In this document: positions 8,136 to 16,667 of the stretch, one piece after another
How the letters are laid out: each line of letters starts with the position of its first letter
Numbering within the stretch: position 1 is the stretch's first letter
Source: Pseudomonadota bacterium
GTDB taxonomy: Bacteria > Desulfobacterota > JAPLJL01
DNA length: 35,602 nt
Assembly: GCA_026388655.1 (NCBI GenBank)
Contig: JAPLJI010000181.1
Location: forward strand, 1-35,602
Direction: 5' to 3'
Notes under the pieces: generated by a model
The model's database searches: none
Told to the model about the DNA's origin: nothing
The model's input: the letters and a program-made list of their open reading frames with translations, nothing else
Translations under genes and position numbers: made by a program

Positions 8136-10055
8136 TCAATCCTCAAAATCCATTTTGATTTCTTCGAAATCCCCGCCCTTTTTGGTCTTCCCCTCCTTCT
8201 GGGGAGACGGATCCGGCGGCCGGGGTGAAGGGCGGGCCGGGCCCTGGGCTTGACCGGAGATGGCGGTCATGATCCGGGAGGAAACCTGGGAGAGGCGCTG
8301 GATCAAATCCTTAAGGACCTGCAAATCATCCTTATCTATATCCCCCCGGGCCCGGGAAAGGGTGATCTCCATCTCGGCTTTTTCCTCGTCCGGGAGGTTC
8401 TCCCCCAGGTCCTTCAGCGAGCGCTCGATGGTATACAGCAAACCGGTCGCCTGGGATTTTAAGTCCGCGACCTGCTTGCGCATGGCGTCCTCCTGCTTGA
8501 ATTCGCCGGCCTCGCGGATCAGCTTCTCCACCTCTTCCCGGGAAAGCCCGCTCTTGGCGGTGATTCGGATGGACTGTTCCTTCCCGGTGTCCAGATCCTT
8601 GGCCGAAACGTGGACGATTCCGTCGGCATCAATCTCAAAGGTAACCTCGATCTGGGGAACCCCGCGGGGGGCCGGCTGGATCCCCACCAGCTGGAATCTT
8701 CCCAGGCTGATGTTGTCGGACGCCATCTCCCGCTCTCCCTGCAGGGCATGCACATTGACAAAATCCTGGTTGTCTTCGGCGGTGGTAAAGACCTCGCTCT
8801 TCCGGGTCGGGATCGAGGTGTTGCGGGGAATCAGGCGGGTGGAAACCCCGCCGAAGGTCTCGATCCCCAGGGACAGCGGGGTAACATCCAGGAGCAGAAC
8901 CTCCTTGATTTCGCCCTTTAAGACCGCGCCCTGGGTGGCGGCCCCGACCGCCACCACCTCATCCGGGTTCAGGTTGGTATTGGGTTCCTGGCCGAATATT
9001 TCCTTGACCTTGCGCAGCACCGCCGGCATCCGGGTCATGCCCCCGACCATGATGACCTGTTCGATATCCTTGAACTTGAAACCGGAATCCTGGACCACCA
9101 GCCGGCAGGGTTCTTCCAGCTGGTCCACCAGATCCCGGCAGAGCTCATCCAGCTTGGACCTGGTCAGTTTGAGCTTCAGGTGCTTGGCGGTTTTACCTTC
9201 CGCGGCGATGAAGGGAAGATTGATCTCGGTTTCGGAAAGAATGGAAAGCTCGTGCTTGGCCTTTTCCGCCGCTTCCTTCAATCTCTGGAGAGCCATGCGG
9301 TCTTTCTGCAGATCGATGTCTTCCCGCTCCCGGAAATCCTGGAGCAGGAAGTTCACGATCCGCCAGTCGAAATCCTCCCCACCCAGGAAAGTGTTGCCGT
9401 TGGTTGATAAAACCTGGAAAACCCCGTCCCCAAATTCCAGAATGGTAATATCAAAGGTTCCGCCCCCCAGATCAAAAACGGCGATTCTTTCCCCCTGGTC
9501 CTTCCCGAGTCCGTAAGCCAGGCTGGCCGCCGTGGGCTCGTTGATGATCCGCAGCACTTCCATGCCGGCGATCTCCCCGGCCTCCCGGGTGGACTGGCGC
9601 TGGGAATCGTTGAAATAGGCCGGAACCGTGATCACCGCCTGCTTGATCGGTTCCCCGAGATACTCCTCGGCGTTTTCCTTCAGTTTCGAGAGAATCATGG
9701 AAGAGATCTCGGCCGGGCTGAAAACCCGGCTGGAGATATCCACCCGGGCGTCCCCGTTGGGAGCCTCGACAATCCGGTAGGGGGCGTTTCGGGCGAAGGA
9801 TTCCACCTCGTTCGTCTTGAAGCGGCGGCCGATCAGGCGCTTGACCGCGAACACGGTGTTCTGGGGATTGGTGATGGCCTGGCGCTTGGCGATCGAGCCC
9901 ACCAGTCTTTCCCCGATCTCGGTGAAGCCCACGATCGAGGGAGTCGTGCGGCCCCCCTCGTTGTTGGGGATGACTACCGGTTCCCCGCCCTCCAGAACCG
10001 CGACGCAGGAGTTGGTCGTCCCAAGATCAATGCCGACAACTTTATTGATCGCCAT
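8136..10055 (-). CDS. dnaK: Molecular chaperone DnaK (Hsp70)
   Basis: DnaK is the central ATP-driven chaperone that binds exposed hydrophobic segments of proteins. The 639-residue product is full length. The ATPase domain starts VVGIDLGTTNSCVAVLEGG and contains the linker-proximal VLLLDVTPLSLGIETFGG motif. The substrate-binding beta domain and the helical lid follow. The C-terminus is FEEIKMDFED, close to the usual acidic EEVD-like bacterial ending, after a Pro/Lys-rich variable stretch. The ATG lies inside the grpE coding sequence, overlapping it by 14 bases, which indicates translational coupling. Position and order (hrcA-grpE-dnaK-dnaJ) match the classic HrcA-controlled operon. Confidence 0.98.
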   Translation of the reverse strand: MAINKVVGIDLGTTNSCVAVLEGGEPVVIPNNEGGRTTPSIVGFTEIGERLVGSIAKRQAITNPQNTVFAVKRLIGRRFKTNEVESFARNAPYRIVEAPNGDARVDISSRVFSPAEISSMILSKLKENAEEYLGEPIKQAVITVPAYFNDSQRQSTREAGEIAGMEVLRIINEPTAASLAYGLGKDQGERIAVFDLGGGTFDITILEFGDGVFQVLSTNGNTFLGGEDFDWRIVNFLLQDFREREDIDLQKDRMALQRLKEAAEKAKHELSILSETEINLPFIAAEGKTAKHLKLKLTRSKLDELCRDLVDQLEEPCRLVVQDSGFKFKDIEQVIMVGGMTRMPAVLRKVKEIFGQEPNTNLNPDEVVAVGAATQGAVLKGEIKEVLLLDVTPLSLGIETFGGVSTRLIPRNTSIPTRKSEVFTTAEDNQDFVNVHALQGEREMASDNISLGRFQLVGIQPAPRGVPQIEVTFEIDADGIVHVSAKDLDTGKEQSIRITAKSGLSREEVEKLIREAGEFKQEDAMRKQVADLKSQATGLLYTIERSLKDLGENLPDEEKAEMEITLSRARGDIDKDDLQVLKDLIQRLSQVSSRIMTAISGQAQGPARPSPRPPDPSPQKEGKTKKGGDFEEIKMDFED

Positions 10056-10740
10056 CGGAATCGTCCTTTCCTTCCTGGGGTTTCCTTTCTTCTTCCTCTT
10101 CGATTTCGATTTCGATATCTTTTCTCACTTCGGCCAGTTTCCCCACCACCACCCGGGCCGGCCGGAGCAAGCGGTTCTTGAACATGTATCCTTTCTCGGC
10201 CTCCGAAACCACCCGGCCCTGGTCCGCTTCACCGACTTCCGTCTGACCGATGGCCTCGTGCAGATTGGGGTTAAAGGGCTCCCCCACCGTCTTAATCGGC
10301 TTCACCCCGAAACGCCCGAGAAAGGATATCCACTGGTTTAAAATCAGCTCCAGACCGTCGATAATCCCGGAAAGGTCACATCCGCCGTTGTCTTCCCGCT
10401 GCTTCCGGGCCGATTCCAGAGCCCGGGAGAAATTATCCAGAATGGGAAGGAGTTCCTTGAGCATTGCCTCGTAACCATATTCATAAATATCGGATTTTTC
10501 CTTTAAGATTCTTTTTTTGTAGTTGTCAAAATCGGCGAACAGGCGTAAATACCGGTCCTTTTCCTCTGCCAATTCCTGTTCCTTCTCCTCCAGGAGCTTC
10601 TGCAGGGGATTATCCTCATCTCCCAGGGGATAGTCCTCCAGGGAAATCCCTTCCGCCAGGGTCTGGTCTAGAGATTTTTCTTCCTCCCCTTCTTGTTCTA
10701 TTTCGGGGAGGTCTTCCGTTTTGATTTTTTTCTTGTTCAA
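10042..10740 (-). CDS. grpE: Nucleotide exchange factor GrpE
   Basis: GrpE releases ADP from DnaK. The 232-residue protein has an acidic N-terminal segment, a long coiled coil rich in Glu and Lys (about residues 45-90, with RYLRLFADFDNYKKR, the family signature region), and a C-terminal beta wing containing VGEPFNPNLHEAI and LLRPARVVVGK. The C-terminal extension is highly acidic. The start is a TTG 12 bases after the hrcA stop, with only a poor GCGGA upstream. No better ATG or GTG exists before the conserved domain, so the TTG is accepted. It overlaps dnaK by 14 bases. Confidence 0.96.
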   Translation of the reverse strand: MNKKKIKTEDLPEIEQEGEEEKSLDQTLAEGISLEDYPLGDEDNPLQKLLEEKEQELAEEKDRYLRLFADFDNYKKRILKEKSDIYEYGYEAMLKELLPILDNFSRALESARKQREDNGGCDLSGIIDGLELILNQWISFLGRFGVKPIKTVGEPFNPNLHEAIGQTEVGEADQGRVVSEAEKGYMFKNRLLRPARVVVGKLAEVRKDIEIEIEEEEERKPQEGKDDSDGDQ

Positions 10741-10752
10741 GCGAATCCGCGT

Positions 10753-11772
10753 TTAGTTCTGGATCAAAAGGTCACTGACGATCTGGGAGGTATATTCCAC
10801 CAGGGGGATAATCCGGGAATAATCCATCCGGGTCGGACCTAAAACCCCCAGACTGCCCCAGGGAGCCTGCCCGGCCCCGTAGGCCACGGCCACCAGGCTC
10901 ACCCCTTTCAGTTCCTGGAACATCTCCTCCATCCCGATAAATACCTGCATTCCTTCCTGCTTCAGGGTCTGGTTCAAAAGCTGGATGATTTTCCGCTTTT
11001 CTTCCAGGGTGCGGAGAATTTCCCGGAGCCGCTCGCGGTCGGAAAAATCAGGAAGGTCAACAATGTTGAACTGCCCCTCAATATAAACCTCGCCCGCGTC
11101 CGGGCTGTTGTCCCGGAGCCCCAGGGCCTCGGTAATGATGAATTCCCAGATCCCCTCCTCGACTTTCTGCACGAGCTTTTCTTTCAATTCTTCCGGGGGC
11201 AGCCCGGAAAATTCCCGGTTCAGAAACTCGCTCACCCGGACCAGTTCCGCCGGCTCCAGTTTTTCCTCCAACGGGATCAGCCGGGTGCGGATCATCCCGG
11301 TGGGATAAACCACGAGGGCCAGAAGATTCCGGGAATCCGCCTGGAAAAAATCGATGCTGCGGAAAACCCCGGTCCCCTGCTGGCGGGGAGACCAGACCAT
11401 CCCGGTATAATGCGAAAAGCGGGAAAGAACCCGCGAAGTCTCCCGCAGGAGATTTTCCAGGTCTTTCCGGACCCGCTGGAACTGGCGCCGGATTTCCTGC
11501 CTTTCTTCCGGGGGCAGATTCCGGGTCTGCATCAGGGAATTGACATAATACTGAAACCCCCGATTGGTGGGCACCCTTCCCGCCGAGGTATGGGGCTGGG
11601 AGAGAAAACCCATGTCCTCGAGGTCGGCCATGACGCTGCGAATCGTGGCCGGGCTCAAGCTGAATGCGTATTTCCGGGCAATGGTCCGGGAACCGATCGG
11701 GCCGGCTTTGATGATAAACTCGGTGAGAACGGCTTCTAAAACTTCGCGTTGTCTCTTGGTCAGATCGGTCAC
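10753..11772 (-). CDS. hrcA: Heat-inducible transcription repressor HrcA
   Basis: HrcA represses class I heat-shock operons and is kept active by GroEL in well-studied species. The 339-residue length is normal. The N-terminal winged helix (LTKRQREVLEAVLTEFI ... GPIGSRTIARKY ... SPATIRSVMADLEDMGFL ... PHTSAGRVPT) matches the family very closely. The GAF-like dimerisation region follows, ending ALVVYPTG through SLGVLGPTRMDYSRIIPLVEY. The start is GTG with AGGA six bases upstream. It leads the operon as expected, but the canonical CIRCE operator is not seen in front of it, so its target site may be different here. Confidence 0.97.
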   Translation of the reverse strand: MTDLTKRQREVLEAVLTEFIIKAGPIGSRTIARKYAFSLSPATIRSVMADLEDMGFLSQPHTSAGRVPTNRGFQYYVNSLMQTRNLPPEERQEIRRQFQRVRKDLENLLRETSRVLSRFSHYTGMVWSPRQQGTGVFRSIDFFQADSRNLLALVVYPTGMIRTRLIPLEEKLEPAELVRVSEFLNREFSGLPPEELKEKLVQKVEEGIWEFIITEALGLRDNSPDAGEVYIEGQFNIVDLPDFSDRERLREILRTLEEKRKIIQLLNQTLKQEGMQVFIGMEEMFQELKGVSLVAVAYGAGQAPWGSLGVLGPTRMDYSRIIPLVEYTSQIVSDLLIQN

Positions 11773-11776
11773 GATT

Positions 11777-11855
11777 AATCCTGCCTGCTCGAATCTTTTT
11801 CGCCTAAAATATAAACGTCATCCGGGTCCCTGTCAATAAATCTCCGAGCAGGATT
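11777..11855. promoter_or_regulatory. Inverted repeat flanking the hrcA promoter (possible operator)
   Basis: CCTGCTCG at 11784-11791 and CGAGCAGG at 11845-11852 are inverted copies 53 bp apart. AATCCTGC at 11777-11784 also pairs with the right arm. The arms bracket the promoter. Their spacing and sequence differ from CIRCE. An operator role is only a suggestion. Confidence 0.3.
11808..11836 (-). promoter_or_regulatory. Sigma70-type promoter of the hrcA-grpE-dnaK-dnaJ operon
   Basis: On the minus strand a perfect TTGACA (11831-11836) is followed after exactly 17 bp by TATATT (11808-11813). The predicted start is about 30 bases before the hrcA GTG. No sigma32-like box was found. Confidence 0.75.
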
Positions 11856-11991
11856 TCTTCGCTTACCCCTTGAAAAACCTTGAAAAAATACCCGGGACAG
11901 CCAGCTCGCTTAAAAAAATTCTTCGGGCAATTCCCGGGACCGCGGTTCGAGCATGTTTTTATTCCTGCGAATCGAAATATTTCTAATTTTT

Positions 11992-13149
11992 TCACTTCGC
12001 GAGGAAATATCCCAGGCCAAAACCCAGGCCGGCCAGGACCAGAAGGGTTTTCATTACCGAAGCCCAGGGAACCAAACGCACCAGGGCCGCCTCAATTTCA
12101 CGAGTCGGCGGGATCACCACTTCCCTTTTCCGGTCCGCCCGGGCCTCGGCTATCCTCGCTGTCTGGGTTTCCCCGGCGGGGATCTCGCCGGAGGGAATCC
12201 CGGCTTCGGAACGGCCGCTTTCCCCGGATTCCCCCTCCTCGATAATATCCTCTTCCGCCACGGTTTCAATTTCTTCCGCGGGTTCCGGCTCCGGCATTAT
12301 TTCCCTCCCCGGGAGCGTCTCCGGTTCTCGGACTTCTTCAATTTTGCTTTCGACCCGGATGGGGGTATCCATTCTTCTGGGTTCCAGCAGGGGAACGGAA
12401 GCGGGAATGTCTTTAGGTTTCAAACCCTCCGCCAGTTCGTCAAACTTGCCCGCGATTTCTTCTTCCAGCGGTTTGGGCCCGGGAGGGGCTGCTTCCGGCG
12501 GGGACTCCGGTTCCGGCCCGGGTTTCCCGGGAAAATCCCCCGGAGGCTCCGGGGCAACCGGGGCTAGCCGAGCCAGCTCCGGTTCCTCCGCTCTCGGCGC
12601 TTCCCTGGGTTCCGGTTTCTCCGCGGGGGGGGCCGCCTCGCTTTCGGGCTCCGCCTTGGCTTCCGGGCTGATCTCGGAGAGCAACTCCTCCCTGACAATC
12701 TCCTCCAGCCCGTCGAATTTCTCCTCCTTCGGGCTGGGTCTTCTCCCGGGTTGAGTATCCGTCATCGAGGTTCTGGCCTTCGACTCGATCACCTCCCGGA
12801 TCCGTTCGAACAGATCCGGGACCGGGATTGATTTTACCAGGCACCGATCGGCCTGCCAGGAATTCCGGACCTTGGCGCACTCCTGCTCCGAAATCCGGGA
12901 GAAAAGAAGGATGGGAGTATCCCGGCCAGTCTCCCTCAGCTTCCGGCAGACCTCGAACCCGGGGTAATCGTCCAGCATGGCGTCCACCAGGATTACCGAA
13001 AAGTAAAATAACTGCTCGATCTCGATTAATTCCCGGGCCCCGGTGACCACCACGGGGCTGAAGGCTCCCATCGCCTCCAGCTGGGACTTCAGCCCGAATG
13101 CAAAATCCGGGTCGGCGGAACCGATCAGAACTTTTTTCTTGTTGGCCAT
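11992..13149 (-). CDS. Receiver-domain protein with long acidic linker and C-terminal membrane anchor
   Basis: Residues 1-125 look like a response-regulator receiver domain. They contain an acidic pair (D13, D15 in GSADPDFAFGL), a likely phospho-acceptor D56 (VILVDAMLDDYPGFEVC), S84 at the switch position and K106 in CLVKSIPVP. The usual KP is KS here. A linker of about 230 residues is extremely rich in Pro, Glu and Ala. The last 24 residues form a single membrane helix, WASVMKTLLVLAGLGFGLGY, ending FLAK. There is no DNA-binding output domain, so the protein probably displays a receiver at the inner membrane by tail anchoring. No histidine kinase gene is nearby. It lies upstream of hrcA on the same strand but 219 bp away and probably has its own transcript. 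Confidence 0.75.
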   Translation of the reverse strand: MANKKKVLIGSADPDFAFGLKSQLEAMGAFSPVVVTGARELIEIEQLFYFSVILVDAMLDDYPGFEVCRKLRETGRDTPILLFSRISEQECAKVRNSWQADRCLVKSIPVPDLFERIREVIESKARTSMTDTQPGRRPSPKEEKFDGLEEIVREELLSEISPEAKAEPESEAAPPAEKPEPREAPRAEEPELARLAPVAPEPPGDFPGKPGPEPESPPEAAPPGPKPLEEEIAGKFDELAEGLKPKDIPASVPLLEPRRMDTPIRVESKIEEVREPETLPGREIMPEPEPAEEIETVAEEDIIEEGESGESGRSEAGIPSGEIPAGETQTARIAEARADRKREVVIPPTREIEAALVRLVPWASVMKTLLVLAGLGFGLGYFLAK

Positions 13150-13223
13150 ATTTGGTTTGCTTATTTTATCACACCCGGAAAGTTGAACCTAATGTCCCTC
13201 CCCCGAGCCACCGGGCTTTCCCG

Positions 13224-14051
13224 CTAGTAGGTAACCGTCAATTTTCCTTCCTTCTCCTCCCCTTTATATCCGTCCAGGGGTTTAACCCCGGTTTCCACCA
13301 CCTCCCCGCGGGGAAGAATTCCCGACCTCTCGATGTATAAACGGCTCATCAAGGCTTTCTTCGACGGCTCCAGGGCCCGGATGGTATTGGCCACGGGATG
13401 GTCTCCCAGAACCAGCTCGGAATGGCTCGGAACCACGCTGGTCAGGTAAATCGCCCGGGTGGGGATATTGGTGTAAATCAATTCCCGGTTCAAAACGGAA
13501 TAGGTCACCAGCGGCCGGTTATCGCGCCGGACCATGCCTCTTTTCTTGACGGTCAGCCGGAGAATATTCTTCCCTCCCTCGCTCATCTCGCAGGTGCTGG
13601 CTTCCGGGGTGTTTTCAAAATGATTCTCGGTGGTGAACTTGGTGTACCCCCAGATTCCCCGGCCGGCGTTCCGGGCCGCCAGGGCGGTGACCGGAAGATG
13701 CATGACCAGGAAACCCAGGCTCGGATAATTGGCCTCCAGGAGCAGGGGAAAAACCGGGGGGCAGGGTCGGTTGTGCACGACCGGGATGATCACACCCACC
13801 TCGCCATAAGGACCGATACTGGTGTCAATATAATTAAAACACCCGATCCCGACCACGGCCCGTCCCCATCCCAGGCTGACCGGCTTGAGCTTCTCACTGG
13901 GCAGGATCTCCTTCACCCTTTTCAAATTGCAGGTATAGAAGGCAACCAAAAGATCGTCCCGCAAATAAAGGATGGGAAGCTCCACGGTGAGATTCCCGAT
14001 TTTCAGTTTTTCACCCGGCCGGGTCCCGGAAAAAAACCCTTCATTTTTCAC
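13224..14051 (-). CDS. Acetoacetate decarboxylase family protein
   Basis: The 275-residue protein resembles the acetoacetate decarboxylase (ADC) superfamily, which includes decarboxylases and aldolase-dehydratases that work through a lysine Schiff base. Family features include the strand GWGRAVVGIGCFNYIDTS, the GPYGEVGVIIPV motif (family form GpYnE) and AARNAGRGIWGYTKF, which corresponds to the region carrying the Schiff-base lysine; K in GYTKF is a candidate, but alignment is needed. No signal peptide is seen. The start is a GTG with AAAGGAG nine bases upstream. It lies 140 bp after the GH106-like gene on the same strand. Its substrate is unknown; members of this superfamily often do not act on acetoacetate. 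Confidence 0.75.
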   Translation of the reverse strand: MKNEGFFSGTRPGEKLKIGNLTVELPILYLRDDLLVAFYTCNLKRVKEILPSEKLKPVSLGWGRAVVGIGCFNYIDTSIGPYGEVGVIIPVVHNRPCPPVFPLLLEANYPSLGFLVMHLPVTALAARNAGRGIWGYTKFTTENHFENTPEASTCEMSEGGKNILRLTVKKRGMVRRDNRPLVTYSVLNRELIYTNIPTRAIYLTSVVPSHSELVLGDHPVANTIRALEPSKKALMSRLYIERSGILPRGEVVETGVKPLDGYKGEEKEGKLTVTY

Positions 14052-14191
14052 GTTCCCACGCTCCTTTAAAAATGAATTTCTCCACGCGGCGTCACGGTTT
14101 CCCGCCCCTTTGCTTTATCCTCATTTTCCCCTACCTCCCCGATAAGTCAAGCTTTCCGGTGGCCGGCTTCCGGCAGAATTCCGGATCTGGA

Positions 14192-16606
14192 TTACCGTTC
14201 CACCCAAACCACCACCGCCCGCCGGGACGGGAGCGTGACTTCCAGGGAAAAACGGCCGGCGGAATCCTTTTTTGCGGGTTCTCCGTTCACCCGCCCGGTC
14301 TGGGGATCGAGGATGGTGGCCTTTACCCCCGGGACATTCAACTTAATGCTTTCGTCCAGGTCGTGATCGCCTTCGTTAAAAAGCAGAAGCAACTCCCCGC
14401 CGGGGAGAACCCGCCGGTTGAAGAGGAAGGGAACCTTCCCGTCCGCGGTCAGGACCGGGGAGGAAACCCCCGCGGCGGAAAAAACCTTTCCCAGTTCGTC
14501 CGGCTGGGCCACTCCCGTCACCTCCCCCGCCAGGCGCTCGGCGATGGCCGCGACCTCCAGATCCCCTGAACCGGCCGGCCCGAAACCTGGCGCCCGCAGA
14601 GGCAGCCCCCCCAGCACCACCACCGTGATCCCCGCCCGAGCCACCGCTTCGACGGTTTCCAGAAGCTCCGGTGACGCGGCCCGGAGATCGGTGATCAGGA
14701 GGGCGGAATAATCGGCCGCGCCGATTTTCAACCGGCCATTTGCCGCTTTCGCGGCGGTCAGGCTTTGGCGGTTGACCCGGTCAAAGGTCAGGCCGGCCGC
14801 CTTGAGCGCGGCGGTAACCGGCGAGTCACCCTGACCGGCGGAAAACCCCTGGTAGCTGGTCGCGACCAAATCAGGAAAAACCCGCTCTGGATACAACCAG
14901 GCGATCTCGGACCGGGGTTCCCCCCGGGAAAAGGCATAAGCCAGCCGGGCGATATAAGTATTCAGGCCGGGAAAATCCGGCCAGACCGGGTGGTCCTCGT
15001 CGCTGAAACTGGAAAAGGTGAAACTCATCCCCAGGGTGGGAGCGTAAGCTCCCGCGAAGGGATACCAGCGGGACCCGTCCTGCCGGTAATAAAGATAAGG
15101 GAAACCGTGATGAATGATTTTATTGATCCCGGCGGACAGGGCTCTCCCGGCCAGGAGGTAGAAATCATCCCGGGTCAGGCCTTGGGGATCCTCGACCAGG
15201 GCGACAAAGCTTTCGGAGGAAACATACCTTTTCCCCCCGGTATGGGCCGCCGAGGAAGCGAGCTTGAGGAAGTCGTAGCTCCCCCCGGCGTAAAGCCCCT
15301 CGCTCTCCGGGATGTCCACCAGGGCGTAACCCTCGAGAAAATCCTCAAAACCGCCGTGATTTTGCAGGCGCACCCGGAGGCCATTTTCATGGGCCCATTC
15401 CACCAGGGGGCGGATATATTCATCCCGGAATAGTTGGCCACGGACTTCCTCATAGTCTTCGCGCACCCTCCCGGCGATCTCGCCGGCGGAGAAAATGGTC
15501 CGGCTCGGTCCCACTGCCTCCAGCCATTTAACCTCACCGTATTCCCGGAAGAGCAGAGGAAGATACGGCTCGAGATTATATCCTCTGGAGGAGAAAAACT
15601 TTTCTCCGAACCCGGTGGTCCAGGGAAGTTCGCCGACTAGCTCAAAACTATCCACAAAGATGTTTTTCAGGGTGCCTCCGATATAATCCTTTAGGCGGCT
15701 TACCATTGGCTCCCCAAAGCCGGCAATCAATTCGTCCACCCCGGTGCGATCGAGATGATCGAGAATAACCGATTCGGAGTGCTCCCCGGGATAGGCCGGG
15801 TTCATCACCAGCTGACCGGTCTCATTTTCATAAAAGGCGAAAACAATCCATTCCCCCGCGGGAACGGGCCAGGAAAGGTTCGAACCGGAAAGGTAATCCG
15901 AAAGATCCACCATCTCCCCGATCTCGACCGGCACCCGGTTCCGGTCAATTACCCGGGCCGCGGTCAGCGCCACCGGTTCCGCTTCCCCGGTGAAGGGAGC
16001 CATGGCGTTCATCATCAATTCGAGAATGCCCTGGTACTTGGGCTTTTTGACCGGCGGGATATCGCCGGCGAAAACAGACGGCCCGGTTACTTCCTGGGTC
16101 GAAATTAAAAGCTGGCGCTCCCGGCCCTTCCGGATAAACGGACCCCCCGAAGACCAGCTGCTTCCGAAGGTGAGATCCACGGTCAAACCCAGTTCCCGAG
16201 CGATCCGGCAGGCGGCCCCGACCTTTTCGAAGAAGGAATCGGTCCCGACCGTCTTGATCTCGGGGTCGGAGATTAAGTCGGCCTGGGCCAGGCCGTAAGC
16301 GAACGGCTGGATCTCCACACCGCCGAAGCCCTGGTCCCGGAAAAGCATCAACTCCCGCCTGAGCTCATTCTCCTCAACGCTCCCCCCCGGCCACCACCAG
16401 CGGAAGTGGGGGCGGAATTCCGGGGGCGGCGTGCGCCAAACCGCCGGGTCGAAAATCCCGGGGTCACGATCCGGATCCAGGCTTTTTTTCTCCCCGCAGG
16501 AGAGAAACAGGGACATCACCGCGAGGAAAACCGCCGCCCCCATCCAGCCCATCCCCGGGATCACGGTCCAGCTGTTTTTTCGAACCCAAAAACAGATTTT
16601 TTTCAT
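14192..16606 (-). CDS. GH106-like glycoside hydrolase, lipoprotein
   Basis: The 804-residue product carries a type II signal peptide: basic N-terminus, hydrophobic AAVFLAVMSLFLS and lipobox Cys37 (LSCGEKK), so it should be a membrane-anchored lipoprotein. The mature part begins with FRPHFRWWWPGGSVEENEL and FGGVEIQPF. These match alpha-L-rhamnosidases of family GH106, where a Trp-rich strand is followed by a partner helix and a GGVEI strand. Other supporting segments are VDLTFGSSWSSGGPF, NKIIHHGFPYLYY and a C-terminal beta region (LLFNEGDHD). Catalytic glutamates cannot be fixed without alignment. No clear Shine-Dalgarno sequence precedes the ATG. It diverges from the phosphodiester glycosidase gene 61 bp away. 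Release of rhamnose or a related deoxysugar from glycans is the likely role. Confidence 0.8.
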   Translation of the reverse strand: MKKICFWVRKNSWTVIPGMGWMGAAVFLAVMSLFLSCGEKKSLDPDRDPGIFDPAVWRTPPPEFRPHFRWWWPGGSVEENELRRELMLFRDQGFGGVEIQPFAYGLAQADLISDPEIKTVGTDSFFEKVGAACRIARELGLTVDLTFGSSWSSGGPFIRKGRERQLLISTQEVTGPSVFAGDIPPVKKPKYQGILELMMNAMAPFTGEAEPVALTAARVIDRNRVPVEIGEMVDLSDYLSGSNLSWPVPAGEWIVFAFYENETGQLVMNPAYPGEHSESVILDHLDRTGVDELIAGFGEPMVSRLKDYIGGTLKNIFVDSFELVGELPWTTGFGEKFFSSRGYNLEPYLPLLFREYGEVKWLEAVGPSRTIFSAGEIAGRVREDYEEVRGQLFRDEYIRPLVEWAHENGLRVRLQNHGGFEDFLEGYALVDIPESEGLYAGGSYDFLKLASSAAHTGGKRYVSSESFVALVEDPQGLTRDDFYLLAGRALSAGINKIIHHGFPYLYYRQDGSRWYPFAGAYAPTLGMSFTFSSFSDEDHPVWPDFPGLNTYIARLAYAFSRGEPRSEIAWLYPERVFPDLVATSYQGFSAGQGDSPVTAALKAAGLTFDRVNRQSLTAAKAANGRLKIGAADYSALLITDLRAASPELLETVEAVARAGITVVVLGGLPLRAPGFGPAGSGDLEVAAIAERLAGEVTGVAQPDELGKVFSAAGVSSPVLTADGKVPFLFNRRVLPGGELLLLFNEGDHDLDESIKLNVPGVKATILDPQTGRVNGEPAKKDSAGRFSLEVTLPSRRAVVVWVER

Positions 16607-16667
16607 TGCAGGATTAATTGAAACCTTGGATAATAGCCTGAATACTTTTTTATTTTATGCCAATTTT

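Noticed and set aside
8260-9516. Plus-strand open frame under dnaK
   Set aside because: It mirrors highly conserved dnaK codons; antisense frames under dnaK are a well-known annotation artefact.
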